This document shows, in pieces, positions 18,003 through 27,498 of a stretch of 64,000 nucleotides of DNA (its first letter is position 1; each line of letters starts with the position of its first letter). Made by a program: the position numbers and the translations under genes. The notes under the pieces were generated by a model. It had not been told where the DNA came from. It ran no database searches and saw nothing but the letters and a program-made list of their open reading frames with translations. Source of the stretch: CAYMUL01 sp964393605 (GTDB taxonomy: Bacteria; Bacteroidota; Ignavibacteria; Ignavibacteriales; Ignavibacteriaceae); NCBI GenBank assembly GCA_964393605.1, contig CAYMUL010000010.1, positions 1-64,000 of the forward strand, in the 5' to 3' direction.

Positions 18003-20108
18003 TCACCACAACTTTAATCCGTTCAGCGTGGATTTTAGATACTCATGATTCGGTAAAAAATCTAACTCCCCGCTTTTATAGAGAAACTCTGCCCAGTATT
18101 CGTAGCCGGTGCTCGTCGATACGCTTTGCGGTTTCAAACTAAAATCAAAATGAATGTAATATGTGGGCGACTGAATGTATCGATGACTCAAGTGTAAATC
18201 CTCAACCGATATCCTGATAGTTTGTCGCACAGTATCTAAAGATTCCAAATTACAGCTGGTTAAAACGCCCGCATGCTCAAGTTTTTTACCGACAATAGTT
18301 CGCGGAATTGTCAAATAAATTTTTTCTTCGCCGTCTATCGAATTTTCGAGTTTATGCCGCTCGTCGTGAGGGGAATAACCGCGTATTTTTTTTGGATCTA
18401 AAACCATCACTACGCCTGAATATAGCGAGTTATTCATGCCGGTGATTAGAAATTCTTTTTTTCCATCGCCGTCCAGATCTAAAATTGCAAACTGTCCAAA
18501 ATTTCCATCGTGCACATAATAGCTAATTGTTTTTCCGGTGCGCGCATCAACTTTAGTTAATATCGAGGGGTAATATCCTGATAAGCGCGAGAAAATATAA
18601 GCCTCCGCTCCGGGTTCTCCGTCGAGTTCATCTACTATTACGTCGCTCGCGGCTAAAGCTGTTACCGGCACGGGATCATTCGGGAAATTCAACTTTAATG
18701 TCATTTCCTTTTTCCATAAAGTATTCTTCCCATCGTAACTTTGGCAATAAACTACGGAGGGATTTCCATCGGTATGCTTATCGATCCAATAAACTTCATT
18801 CAATCCGTCATTATCCAAATCAAAAAATGCGACAGGCTTTTCCGTGGAGCTAAAGATTTTTTCAGGGCTGCGACCGTAATCTTTATAAAAAAGATTCTGC
18901 CCGTTGTTGTTTTTGATAATTAAAAAGTTTCCCGCAAACTCAAAGTCGGTCGGATTTTTGTCAATTGGACCGTAAAGCATTTTTCCAATAACGATTAGTA
19001 AAAATAAAAATAGCGCCGCGGCAATCGGTCTTCTTTTTTTCCAGATTTTATTTATCAAGTATGAAGACGCCGGAACAAATGTTTGTTGAACGAGCCTTCT
19101 ATCAACAAGCAGATCATGAATAGATTCTACAGCGACTATTTTAAATTCTTTTTTTATGGCTGCGGAAGTCTGTATTTGATTCAACCATTCTTTAGCTGCG
19201 GATTCATTTTCTTTTGATAGTATTATGATATTGATGTTTGAATAAAAGCAAGCCTCGATTTTTAGTTTTAAAGTATTTTCACTCACAGGCAATAGACGTC
19301 CTTCGCCGTCAACGCTCGCTGAAACCGCGACATTGTAGTTCAAAGCGAATAAAGCGCGCAGCTCAAAAAGTTTCATCAGCTCAAAAATTATTTGCAGCGT
19401 AAGTCCGCATAGAAATGACAATCCTGAAACGACAGAATTATTTTCAAAACGGATTTTTACTTTGAGTTGTCTTCGAATTTGAACTTTAAATAATTTTTCA
19501 AACGAATTCTTAGCCGCAATAACAGCAGCGCGGATTTCTTTTAACAAATCGTCATTGAAGTGTTGATGAAATTCAATTTTGTCTTCGCCGGAGGAAGAAT
19601 CAACAAACGAAATTTCAACAAATAATTTGGAGACAGTCGCGAAGCGCGATTTAATGTTCGCGAGCAGTTTTTCGCTGACAACCAAAGGGATATTTACAAA
19701 TGAAGAAGATGAAAATATTTTTTGCTTTCTCCGGGCAACGTCGGAAAACTCCGAATCGGCGCCGGCAATTTGGCTGAGGATGATATTTTTCTGTCCGGCG
19801 AGATGCTGTTTTGCCGCGTTAATATTTTCTTCATTCGCGCTAAAGTAGAAAATGTGAAGCGCAGAAATTTGCGATTCAAGCTTATCGATAAAATTTATCG
19901 GAGTAAAAATAAATTGCGTGTTTCGGATGGTTGTGAGGAAAGCGGGAAGAATTTCGGAGTATGCTTTTAGAAACGTTTGATTTTCCTGTTGCAGCAGCAG
20001 ATCAATGAAGGCTGAAGTTTTTTCAATCTTTAGCCGCGAAGATGAAATTAGCGGAAGAATTTTTTTTAACGTTTGAAATTCTTGCTCGATTTTGAAAATA
20101 TCCGTCAT
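18003..20108 (-). CDS. Membrane protein: Lon-protease-like domain, one helix, FG-GAP ectodomain
   Basis: A 701-residue protein with an unusual layout. Residues about 160-340 can be aligned by eye with the Lon (S16) protease domain: DLLKEIRAAVIAAKNSF, then SGLSFLCGLTLQ (Ser231, where Lon has GPSAG), then DGEGRLLPVSENTLKLKIEAC (Lys283 at the catalytic-Lys position of GLKEKLLAA), then NINIIILSKEN and KIVAVESIHDLL. No AAA+ ATPase domain precedes it. A basic KKRR and a single membrane helix (361-379) follow. The remainder should be outside and contains FG-GAP/VCBS calcium-loop motifs: FFDLDNDGLNEVYWI (428-442) and AILDLDGDGKKEFLITG (541-557). It is the last gene of an operon with a zinc anti-sigma-like and a sigma-like protein. 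The two-residue insertion at the Ser site means activity is uncertain. Confidence 0.6.
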   Translation of the reverse strand: MTDIFKIEQEFQTLKKILPLISSSRLKIEKTSAFIDLLLQQENQTFLKAYSEILPAFLTTIRNTQFIFTPINFIDKLESQISALHIFYFSANEENINAAKQHLAGQKNIILSQIAGADSEFSDVARRKQKIFSSSSFVNIPLVVSEKLLANIKSRFATVSKLFVEISFVDSSSGEDKIEFHQHFNDDLLKEIRAAVIAAKNSFEKLFKVQIRRQLKVKIRFENNSVVSGLSFLCGLTLQIIFELMKLFELRALFALNYNVAVSASVDGEGRLLPVSENTLKLKIEACFYSNINIIILSKENESAAKEWLNQIQTSAAIKKEFKIVAVESIHDLLVDRRLVQQTFVPASSYLINKIWKKRRPIAAALFLFLLIVIGKMLYGPIDKNPTDFEFAGNFLIIKNNNGQNLFYKDYGRSPEKIFSSTEKPVAFFDLDNDGLNEVYWIDKHTDGNPSVVYCQSYDGKNTLWKKEMTLKLNFPNDPVPVTALAASDVIVDELDGEPGAEAYIFSRLSGYYPSILTKVDARTGKTISYYVHDGNFGQFAILDLDGDGKKEFLITGMNNSLYSGVVMVLDPKKIRGYSPHDERHKLENSIDGEEKIYLTIPRTIVGKKLEHAGVLTSCNLESLDTVRQTIRISVEDLHLSHRYIQSPTYYIHFDFSLKPQSVSTSTGYEYWAEFLYKSGELDFLPNHEYLKSTLNGLKLW

Positions 20109-20168
20109 GCCGCTAACTTATTTATTTCACAATTACTGCAACTATCTTTTAAATTTCACGCCGCAAAT

Positions 20169-21008
20169 TCAAACATAAATTTTAATTTCTTTTACCGCAT
20201 CCGGATTTTCAATGGCAAATAAATTATTGCTGATTGAAACCAGCGCGGCGTAATTCGTTTTGTAAACCGCCGCCGCGTGTTTGAGATGCGCATCAGAAAT
20301 TATGCGACACTGCGCGCGTCCGACTTCTGTATTTTCAAAATGGAGTTTGAAATTGCCGGCGATGTAATCCATCTTTGTTTGAATTTTCTCCGCGAAAATA
20401 AATTCGGCGTCAGGATTAAAAATCAGCAAAGATGCTTTTTCCCAATTCATTTTTTCACGCGGAGTAAAATCAATTTCTCCGGCATCATTTGTTACTTTTC
20501 TATAAATATTTTCCGTATCGGTAAAACCGACGAGACAAAATTTCGAAGAAATATTTCCATCAGACAACAGATAGCAGTTAGCGGTGGAATTTTCAAAATC
20601 AACATTCACGCGCATCAACAACTTATCCTCCTTCGATGCGAAAGTATAAGTTTTACTTCTCAGCTTTGTTTCAATTTCGTCTGTTTCCGCCGAGAGCAGA
20701 AAGACATTACCGCCGAGAATATTTTCGTCAATCGGCGATGTGAACGGCTGAAGCTTAATTATTTTTTGCGTTTGCATTAATTGTTTTACAAGTTCGTCTA
20801 TTCTGTGAAACACCGGCTGCGCAAGTTTTTCATCGGCGGTTTTGTAAAACTCCATCAGTCTAACATAAACTTGATTACAAATCGCGCAATCATTTAGATG
20901 TCGATTGTTAATCGTTCTCGAATTGACGCTCAAATTATCGAGAACAATCTTTTCAATTTCAAATTCTGTTAAATGTTCGTTGTTCAAATTAATATTTCCT
21001 TTAGACAT
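20169..21008 (-). CDS. Zinc-binding anti-sigma-like soluble protein
   Basis: A 279-residue protein. Residues 37-44 (H-LND-C-AI-C) form the HxxxCxxC zinc motif of ZAS-type anti-sigma domains, preceded by a helix (FEIEKIVLDNLSV) and followed by NQVYVRLMEFYKTADEKL, as in that fold. The remaining 200 residues are strand-rich, with no membrane helix, and are not recognised; they hold NPDAEFIFAEKI and similar segments. Most anti-sigma factors of this type carry a membrane helix; here the next gene supplies one. It is 32 bases after the sigma-like gene and 60 before the Lon-like gene. The anti-sigma role is inferred from one motif and position. Confidence 0.55.
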   Translation of the reverse strand: MSKGNINLNNEHLTEFEIEKIVLDNLSVNSRTINNRHLNDCAICNQVYVRLMEFYKTADEKLAQPVFHRIDELVKQLMQTQKIIKLQPFTSPIDENILGGNVFLLSAETDEIETKLRSKTYTFASKEDKLLMRVNVDFENSTANCYLLSDGNISSKFCLVGFTDTENIYRKVTNDAGEIDFTPREKMNWEKASLLIFNPDAEFIFAEKIQTKMDYIAGNFKLHFENTEVGRAQCRIISDAHLKHAAAVYKTNYAALVSISNNLFAIENPDAVKEIKIYV

Positions 21009-21040
21009 TATTCGTTACGCGGCGCGGCGCTTGCAGAAAA

Positions 21041-22072
21041 TCAGAATTCTTTTTGCACCAACTTAATAAATTCGTTTCGGCTCACTTTTGCAAAATATTC
21101 GAATTTTGTTCTGTGTTTAGATTGATATTCTTCCTGCGTGAGTTCGGGAATGTGCCGCAGCAAAAAATCGTAAAAACATTTTCCATCGCAATCTTCTCGA
21201 ATAAATTCGGAGGACAAAATTTCCATGACCGCTCGTTGATAGCAGTCCAGGATTTGCGGCTCAAGTTTCCCGCTAGCAAGATATTTGATTCCAATTTTCT
21301 TTTTTACTTTGGATTGAATTTGCAGAAGTATGTCCTTTAATTCATACTCGCTCAATTCATTATCTATTTGCGCTTCAGGAAGCCCTAAATTTTTTTGAGA
21401 TAAATATTCCCGCAAAAGATAAGCGAGATCAAGCAGCGGATATTCTTTTCGAAAACCTTTTTGCCCGCCGAATAATTCCGCGACTGATTTCAGAAACGAA
21501 TTGAAAACATTATAGTTTGAAACATTTCCATTTAATTTTGCGATGAGAAGCTCGTACGGAATCAGCGGCAGATGATTATTCTTCTCATTCGCGTCAAAGC
21601 AGACGTACGTTTCATTCCAAACGCGTTTGAGGGAGAATGATTGATTGTTTTTCGCCGCTTCTTTTAAATTGCGAATTATTTTTGCAAGCCCCGGATCATG
21701 CGCGCGGCTTATTCTGAAAATATAATGATTGACCGAACTAAATATTAATCGGCGAAATACCGAGATACACTGCTCCTCATCGAATAGATCATCCCCCAAC
21801 AATCGTTCAAAATTTTTCTTTATCTCCGTTAAATTATTTTTATCCGAAGTTTTGAACAATTCTGCGATAGCATCATAAGCAAATTCATCAACGGAAACTC
21901 CAAACTTTCTCACATCGAATTTTTGCAGTTTAATTTTTGTCTGAACGTAAGCCGCCGCAAATTTATGACTAATGTCAACCAACAAGCGAACATCGGCGTA
22001 GAGCGCATCGCCATTGACAAATGTCGATAGCAGCTTTTTCAGATTGATGTTATTTAAAAATGATTTTTGCAT
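21041..22072 (-). CDS. Divergent sigma-factor-like protein (tentative)
   Basis: A 343-residue, strongly helical, soluble protein. The segment FGVSVDEFAYDAIAELFKTSDKNN...SVFRRLIFSSVNHYIFRISRAHDPGLAKIIRNLKEA (about residues 56-142) loosely recalls the helical sigma-70 region 2 arrangement. The C-terminal LTQEEYQSKHRTKFEYFAKVSRNEFIKLVQKEF could be a helix-turn-helix. Neither match is strong. First gene of the operon, followed by a protein with an anti-sigma zinc motif, which is the main reason for the proposal. It could instead be an unrelated helical partner protein. Confidence 0.4.
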   Translation of the reverse strand: MQKSFLNNINLKKLLSTFVNGDALYADVRLLVDISHKFAAAYVQTKIKLQKFDVRKFGVSVDEFAYDAIAELFKTSDKNNLTEIKKNFERLLGDDLFDEEQCISVFRRLIFSSVNHYIFRISRAHDPGLAKIIRNLKEAAKNNQSFSLKRVWNETYVCFDANEKNNHLPLIPYELLIAKLNGNVSNYNVFNSFLKSVAELFGGQKGFRKEYPLLDLAYLLREYLSQKNLGLPEAQIDNELSEYELKDILLQIQSKVKKKIGIKYLASGKLEPQILDCYQRAVMEILSSEFIREDCDGKCFYDFLLRHIPELTQEEYQSKHRTKFEYFAKVSRNEFIKLVQKEF

Positions 22073-22250
22073 TTCACAAAAAAGTTAATAAAATTATTAC
22101 TGTTTAAATTTCGTTATTTATCGCGTTTAACAACGCTCGCTTTGAAGCGAAACGATTTTCGCGGTTTCCGGCAAATGCGCTACAGCCGACTGAAATATTT
22201 CGAGTTGAAAATTCCAAAACCAGCCGGCTCATTTTCCGAAAAATGAAATC

Positions 22251-24275
22251 TTATTTCACCATCGCCATCTTCATTCGTCGCGTGAATGACGAAGCGCGCA
22301 ATTCATAAATATAAATTCCGGCAGGCAGCTCATTTGCGTTAAACTCGACCTCATAAACTCCCGGCGTTTTTTCTTCATTTACTAGAACCGCAACTTCTTT
22401 ACCGAGAATGTCGAAAATTTTTAAAGTTACCGGTAGAGACGTTGCGCGCAACGTCTCTACGCCGGGTATTGTAAATTTTATTTTTGTAGATGGATTAAAC
22501 GGATTGGGAAAGTTTTGACCGAGTTCAAAATTGAGGTTATTAACTTCAACTAAAATCTCATTCGAGAATGAAATGGAACCGTCGTAATCGAGTTGCTTAA
22601 GTCTGTAATAATATTTACCGGTAAAAACATTTTGATCTTTGAAAGAATAATCAGACCGCACAGTCTTTGTGCCGTTTCCATTAATAAAACCTATTGTTAT
22701 AAAATTTTTATCGTCGCCTAAAACTGTCCGCTGAATTTCGAATCCTTTGTTGTTGGTTTCTGTTGCCGTCGTCCAATAAAGATGAACATCAGAGCCGAGA
22801 TTATAACTATAGAAAGAAACGAGTTCCACCGGCACTTCGTAATCGACGACAAACTTATAAAATCCATTCGGCGCCGGGAGCGGTTTTGAAACTGTTCTTC
22901 CATTCGATGATGCAGAAATGTAATAATATATTTTCGTTCCAAGCGGATGAATTGGAATGTAGCTCTCATACAAATTTTGATTCACGAGATTCATCGGAAC
23001 TTCATTCCATGCGAGTGTTGTATCTGTTGTCCAAAAAATTTTTGCAGATGAAATCGAATGTCGTGATTTAATTATCGCATCAATTTTGTAACCGCTCTCG
23101 GTTGGAATTAATGTTCGAATGTGTTTGTGATTAATTAATATCGGATCGAACACGCCAACTTCTTTCGTGATGCAGTGAATCGCACCACTCGCCGGAATTA
23201 TCTGATTGCAATCGATACCAATTACATTATAACCGGGCAAAGCTTCGCGATAGATTCGCAGTGCAGTTGTATCATATTGCAATTCATAAGTCGGAACGAT
23301 TACTGTCTTGTTGACAAAAACAGAATTTGTAAAAGTTCTATAATAGCCGCTTTGATTCGGATATCTTCCGTATTGATCGGGTGGCATTGGAATTCTTACA
23401 ATCTTAAACGGTCTTCCGAAAGCAGTGTTAAAATTTGAAAGAACATATTGAAGATTTGCTTCGATCTGCGGACCATCGGCAATACCCGATGGATACTGCC
23501 CGATGAGCAGTGTCTCTTCATCCAAAAGTTTCATGTGCATATCGATGTGATGAATGCCGTCGTACGGAAGGACAGTCATTTTAACATAGCGATTAATCCC
23601 CATAAATGAATTCATGATTGCATCAATTTGTTGTTCTGTCTTCGAAGAATTTTCCATCGTAATTAAATGCGAAGAAAAACCAGTTCCCATTCCGTCCGCC
23701 ATAAAATTTCCGCCGGTGTGTGTTAGGTTGTAAGGCGATTGAGTTGTTTGGTAAATCGGTACGTTGATTTTTGTTGCGATGTATCCGGGAACATTATCAT
23801 CATTCGGGCGCGGACGATTGTAAATCCAATCAACGATAAAAAGACTATCGACATCGTTAGTATAAACTGTCCATGGTCCATAATCTCTAACCCATACTGA
23901 GTTGAAAGGAGCGATAACAAATTCAATATTATAAAGAGGCACGCCTGCGCTTTGCAAAGAATTTTTTACAGTGTTCGAATCGGAACAAACAATAAAAACT
24001 TTTCCTTCTTCCTGCGCGGCATCTACAATCTGTCTGATTATTGTTGTGTATGAAGTCCATGTAACAACAGTTCCCTGAAGCTCTTCCCACTCAGCCATTG
24101 TACGCACGGGAGATGAAGGAGGAGTTGTAATCGCACGCGAATCAATCGGCGGTTGATAATGCTTCATCAATTCAATTTCTTCGGGCGTTAATCCTTTCGG
24201 AAGATCTTGAGAAAAATTATTTTGATGCAACAGCATCAAACAAAAAGCGAAAAGAAATATTTTATTCATGTTCAA
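22251..24275 (-). CDS. Secreted peptidylarginine deiminase-like protein with type IX sorting domain
   Basis: A 674-residue exported member of the agmatine deiminase / Porphyromonas-type peptidylarginine deiminase family, which hydrolyses a guanidino group to citrulline (or carbamoyl) plus ammonia. A signal peptide spans 1-22. Catalytic residues are readable: Asp131 in WVRDYGPW, His243 and Asp245 in IHHIDMHMKLLDEETLLIG, and the nucleophile Cys368 in GAIHCITKE. Arg154 and Arg156 (NRPRPNDD) fall where the Porphyromonas enzyme is known to hold a substrate carboxylate with a pair of arginines. A fibronectin-III-like part (about 478-580) and a type IX sorting domain (QNFPNPFNPSTKI onward) follow. 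A 28-base palindrome is inserted within the sorting-domain coding region. Apparently monocistronic. Confidence 0.85.
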   Translation of the reverse strand: MNMNKIFLFAFCLMLLHQNNFSQDLPKGLTPEEIELMKHYQPPIDSRAITTPPSSPVRTMAEWEELQGTVVTWTSYTTIIRQIVDAAQEEGKVFIVCSDSNTVKNSLQSAGVPLYNIEFVIAPFNSVWVRDYGPWTVYTNDVDSLFIVDWIYNRPRPNDDNVPGYIATKINVPIYQTTQSPYNLTHTGGNFMADGMGTGFSSHLITMENSSKTEQQIDAIMNSFMGINRYVKMTVLPYDGIHHIDMHMKLLDEETLLIGQYPSGIADGPQIEANLQYVLSNFNTAFGRPFKIVRIPMPPDQYGRYPNQSGYYRTFTNSVFVNKTVIVPTYELQYDTTALRIYREALPGYNVIGIDCNQIIPASGAIHCITKEVGVFDPILINHKHIRTLIPTESGYKIDAIIKSRHSISSAKIFWTTDTTLAWNEVPMNLVNQNLYESYIPIHPLGTKIYYYISASSNGRTVSKPLPAPNGFYKFVVDYEVPVELVSFYSYNLGSDVHLYWTTATETNNKGFEIQRTVLGDDKNFITIGFINGNGTKTVRSDYSFKDQNVFTGKYYYRLKQLDYDGSISFSNEILVEVNNLNFELGQNFPNPFNPSTKIKFTIPGVETLRATSLPVTLKIFDILGKEVAVLVNEEKTPGVYEVEFNANELPAGIYIYELRASSFTRRMKMAMVK
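22433..22460. repeat. 28-base perfect palindrome inside the sorting-domain coding sequence
   Basis: Arms GTAGAGACGTTGCG and CGCAACGTCTCTAC are exact reverse complements. It encodes most of the unusual segment VETLRATSLP between FTIPG and VTLKIFDILG, where the other two sorting domains in this window run straight from strand to strand. Palindromes of the GTAGAGACG...CGTCTCTAC kind are common intergenic repeats in this group; here one lies in frame within a gene. Confidence 0.9.
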
Positions 24276-24386
24276 ACTCGATTATTAAAAACCTTTTTTT
24301 AACTTCTTCAAAATTTAAAAGAATTATGATTTAATCCCGTGATTAGCAACGGTTAAAATCTTTGCAGCAAATATAAGGATTTACCG

Positions 24387-26402
24387 TTACTTGTAATTTT
24401 TTTTCAAACGTTCAAGTTCATCGCGAATGTTTGCGGCTCGTTCGAACTCAAGATCTTTTGCGGCTTTGTACATTTCATCGGTGAGTTGCTGAATCAGTTC
24501 GCCGCGCTGATCGGAAGTCATATATTTGACAACCGGTTCGGCAACCATCGCAAAATTAGTTTCGCCGGAATATTCATCTCTCTTCTTTAATTCTGCAATA
24601 GAAGTTGAAGTAAGAATTTCCTCCACACTTTTATAAATTGTTTTGGGAATAATTCCGTTTTCTTCATTGTATTCAAGTTGAAGTTTTCTTCGCCGCTCGG
24701 TTTCATTAATGACTTTACTCATCGAATCGGTAATCTTATCGGCATACATAATCACCTTTCCATTCACATTTCTTGCGGTTCTGCCGGCGGTTTGCATGAG
24801 TGAGCGCGCGCTCCTCAAGAATCCTTCTTTATCCGCATCGATAATTGCAACGAGAGAAACCTCGGGAAGGTCAAGCCCTTCGCGTAAGAGATTTACACCG
24901 ACCAAAACATCAAAATCGCCGAGTCGCAAGTCGCGCAAAATTTCAACACGCTCAAGCGCATCAATATCGCTATGAATGTACCGAACTTTAATTCCAATCT
25001 TGTCGAGATAGTCCGCTAAATCTTCCGCCATTTTTTTTGTAAGAGTTGTAACGAGAATTCTTTCTCCCAAATTTTTTCGGAGACGAATCTCGCCGATGAG
25101 ATCATCAATTTGATTTTTGACGGGACGAACTTCAATCTCCGGATCGAGCAAACCTGTGGGACGAATAATTTGTTCGACAACAATTCCTTCACTCTTTTCC
25201 AATTCATAATCAGCCGGAGTTGCAGAAACAAAAATAACCTGCTTCAACATCGAATTGAATTCGTCGAAAGTCATCGGGCGATTATCGAGCGCGGAAGGAA
25301 GGCGAAATCCGTGTTCCACCAAAGTTTGCTTTCTCATTCTGTCGCCGTTGTACATTCCTCGTATCTGCGGAACGGTTACGTGCGATTCATCCACAACGAG
25401 TAAAAAATCTTTCGGTAAATAATCGAACAGACAATAAGGACGCGAGCCCGCCGCTCTTCCATCCATATGTCGCGAATAATTTTCGATGCCGGAACAGTAG
25501 CCGATTTCTTTAATCATCTCAATATCAAAACGTGTGCGTTGTTCAAGTCTTTGCGCTTCTAAAAATTTGTCAAGCGCGCGAAGTTCTTTTAATCTCACTT
25601 CAAGTTCTGCTTCAATGCTCAAAATTGCTTTCGAAGTTTTTTCTTTATTCGTTACAAAATATTTTGCGGGATAAATAGCCGCAGAATCTACTTCGCGAAT
25701 TGTATCGCCGGTGATTGAATCGATGATCGAAAGTTTTTCAATTTCATCGCCGAAAAGTTCAACGCGAATTGCCTCTTCATATTGATATGCGGGAATAATT
25801 TCAATCACATCTCCTCTTGCGCGGAAAGTTCCGCGTGTGAAAGAAACATCATCGCGTGAGTAATAAATATCGATTAGATTTTTTAATAATTTTTTCTTCG
25901 GGAAGTCAGCACCATTTTTTAGGAAGATGATTTGCTGCGCATACTCATGGGGCGCACCGATACCATAAATACAGCTTACACTCGCAACGATGATAACATC
26001 GTTTCTTCCTTCAATTAATGAAGTAGTTGCTTTCAATCTCAGCCGGTCTATCTCTTCGTTGATGGAAAAATCTTTTTCGATATAAACATCGCTCGAAACA
26101 ACATAAGCTTCAGGTTGATAATAATCGTAATAGCTGATAAAAAATTCTACTGCATTATTCGGGAAGAAAGATTTGAATTCGGAGTAAAGTTGAGCGGCGA
26201 GAGTTTTGTTGTGCGAGATTACAAGCGTTGGCTTATTTACGTTTTGAATAACATTCGAAACGGAAAAAGTTTTTCCGCTTCCCGTAACGCCGAGTAGAGT
26301 TTGAAATTTGTCGCCGCGTAGAATTCCTTCCGTTAATTCATCAATCGCCTTCGGCTGATCGCCCGATGGTTCATACGAAGAAACGAGTTGAAATTTTTTC
26401 AT
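24387..26402 (-). CDS. uvrB: Excinuclease ABC subunit B
   Basis: DNA-damage verification helicase of nucleotide excision repair; it receives DNA from UvrA and positions UvrC. 671 residues is full length. It shows Walker A GVTGSGKT (38-45), the damage-wedge beta-hairpin region [13 protein letters not shown] (about 90-102), DESHVT, the helicase motif [19 protein letters not shown], and the C-terminal UVR helix-hairpin ([34 protein letters not shown]) that contacts UvrC. It starts 3 bases after the CcmE-like gene, so the two are co-transcribed. Confidence 0.97.
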   Translation of the reverse strand: MKKFQLVSSYEPSGDQPKAIDELTEGILRGDKFQTLLGVTGSGKTFSVSNVIQNVNKPTLVISHNKTLAAQLYSEFKSFFPNNAVEFFISYYDYYQPEAYVVSSDVYIEKDFSINEEIDRLRLKATTSLIEGRNDVIIVASVSCIYGIGAPHEYAQQIIFLKNGADFPKKKLLKNLIDIYYSRDDVSFTRGTFRARGDVIEIIPAYQYEEAIRVELFGDEIEKLSIIDSITGDTIREVDSAAIYPAKYFVTNKEKTSKAILSIEAELEVRLKELRALDKFLEAQRLEQRTRFDIEMIKEIGYCSGIENYSRHMDGRAAGSRPYCLFDYLPKDFLLVVDESHVTVPQIRGMYNGDRMRKQTLVEHGFRLPSALDNRPMTFDEFNSMLKQVIFVSATPADYELEKSEGIVVEQIIRPTGLLDPEIEVRPVKNQIDDLIGEIRLRKNLGERILVTTLTKKMAEDLADYLDKIGIKVRYIHSDIDALERVEILRDLRLGDFDVLVGVNLLREGLDLPEVSLVAIIDADKEGFLRSARSLMQTAGRTARNVNGKVIMYADKITDSMSKVINETERRRKLQLEYNEENGIIPKTIYKSVEEILTSTSIAELKKRDEYSGETNFAMVAEPVVKYMTSDQRGELIQQLTDEMYKAAKDLEFERAANIRDELERLKKNYK

Positions 26403-26405
26403 AAA

Positions 26406-26744
26406 TTATTTTAGGATGATTTCGTGTGCGTGGAAATAATCTTTGTGAATATGTCCGCGCAAAGTAACAACACTATTGGTTTCCATCTTCGGCGGGAGTT
26501 CGAGTGGACCATGAATAAGAAAGACAACGCCATTTTTATCTTTGGCGTAAAAAATTGATTGCCCGCCAGCCGCATCTTCTTGAATACCTTTTTCTTTAAC
26601 GAGTTCGACGCGAATATCTTTGCTTGCGTTGTTATTCGGATCAAAGTCGGAAAAAGCACCGAGCCCTTCGGTCTGCGAAAAATAAGTCAAGTAAATTAAA
26701 GTGATTAGCGCGATGAATAATATTGGTACGATTAATTTTTTCAT
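26406..26744 (-). CDS. Small membrane-anchored CcmE-like OB-fold protein
   Basis: A 112-residue protein with an N-terminal signal anchor (MKKLIVPILFIALITLIYLTYF) and a strand-rich domain. The pattern VVFLIHGPLELPPKMETNSVVTLRGHIHKDYFHAHEIILK resembles the OB fold of the haem chaperone CcmE. It stops where CcmE would have its haem-binding His motif, so that residue is not evident and haem binding is doubtful. No other cytochrome c maturation gene is nearby. It sits directly upstream of uvrB (3-base gap), probably sharing a transcript only. Confidence 0.6.
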   Translation of the reverse strand: MKKLIVPILFIALITLIYLTYFSQTEGLGAFSDFDPNNNASKDIRVELVKEKGIQEDAAGGQSIFYAKDKNGVVFLIHGPLELPPKMETNSVVTLRGHIHKDYFHAHEIILK

Positions 26745-26831
26745 GTATTTCCAAAATGTTTTTGCAAAATTACAATCTCAATCAAAGCAGTGAAATAGAT
26801 AAAGGGATGGATTGAGATTTTAGGAAAATTT

Positions 26832-27386
26832 TTATTTAACTACTCTCAATTTAAAGAAGACTTCTTCGGGGGAGAAAATCCCCGCCAAAAATCTTTCATA
26901 CATTACTGGCTCAATGTTCACAAGAAAGTCCATCCACTTTAACGCGGCGAAGTGAGAAGTGATAAATTTTTTTTCGATTATTTCAAATTGTGCTTTTCCC
27001 TCATAATTTGTGCGGTGATTCAATTTCCACTTTTCGTAAAATTTCAGTTTGCGGTTGCCGATGAATTCATAATTATCAAAAGTGCGGATTGAGAAAGGAA
27101 TTTTATGGTCGGGTTCGCCAAAGTATTTCGTATTCAAAAAGAAAGGGGCATATACGATAATAACTCCATCCGGTTTTGCTATTCTGTAAAGTTCTGTAAC
27201 GGTTTTGTGAAAACTATCGAGATGCTCGAGTACATGAGAGCAATAAATCTCATCAAAATAATTTTCTTCGAAGGGGTACGGAAAAGTGTTTATATCATGA
27301 ATCTGATTTCCGCCGTAATCGACAATGTCAAGATTAATGTAACCGGGTTTTAAATCTTTACCGCAGCCAAGGTTTAGTTTCTTCAT
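26832..27386 (-). CDS. Class I SAM-dependent methyltransferase
   Basis: A 184-residue methyltransferase with a Rossmann fold. Motif I is KLNLGCGKDLKPGYINLDIV with the acidic end of strand 2. NYFDEIYCSHVLEHLDSF and ELYRIAKPDGVIIVYAPFF are motifs II and III of the Methyltransf_11 type. This short form is common among methyltransferases acting on lipid or sugar intermediates, but the substrate is not identifiable. It stands alone between uvrB's partner and rlpA. Confidence 0.85.
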   Translation of the reverse strand: MKKLNLGCGKDLKPGYINLDIVDYGGNQIHDINTFPYPFEENYFDEIYCSHVLEHLDSFHKTVTELYRIAKPDGVIIVYAPFFLNTKYFGEPDHKIPFSIRTFDNYEFIGNRKLKFYEKWKLNHRTNYEGKAQFEIIEKKFITSHFAALKWMDFLVNIEPVMYERFLAGIFSPEEVFFKLRVVK

Positions 27387-27498
27387 TCAATTCCAAAAGT
27401 TTGTAAAAATTATCAAATAAAAAAGTTCAAATCACTTAAAAATCTAAATGAAATTTACGTTTGAAGCGAGCGAATGACAAACATATTTAAAATAAAAA

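Noticed and set aside
22433..22460. The 28-base palindrome as a terminator
   Set aside because: It lies inside the coding sequence and has no T-run on either strand.
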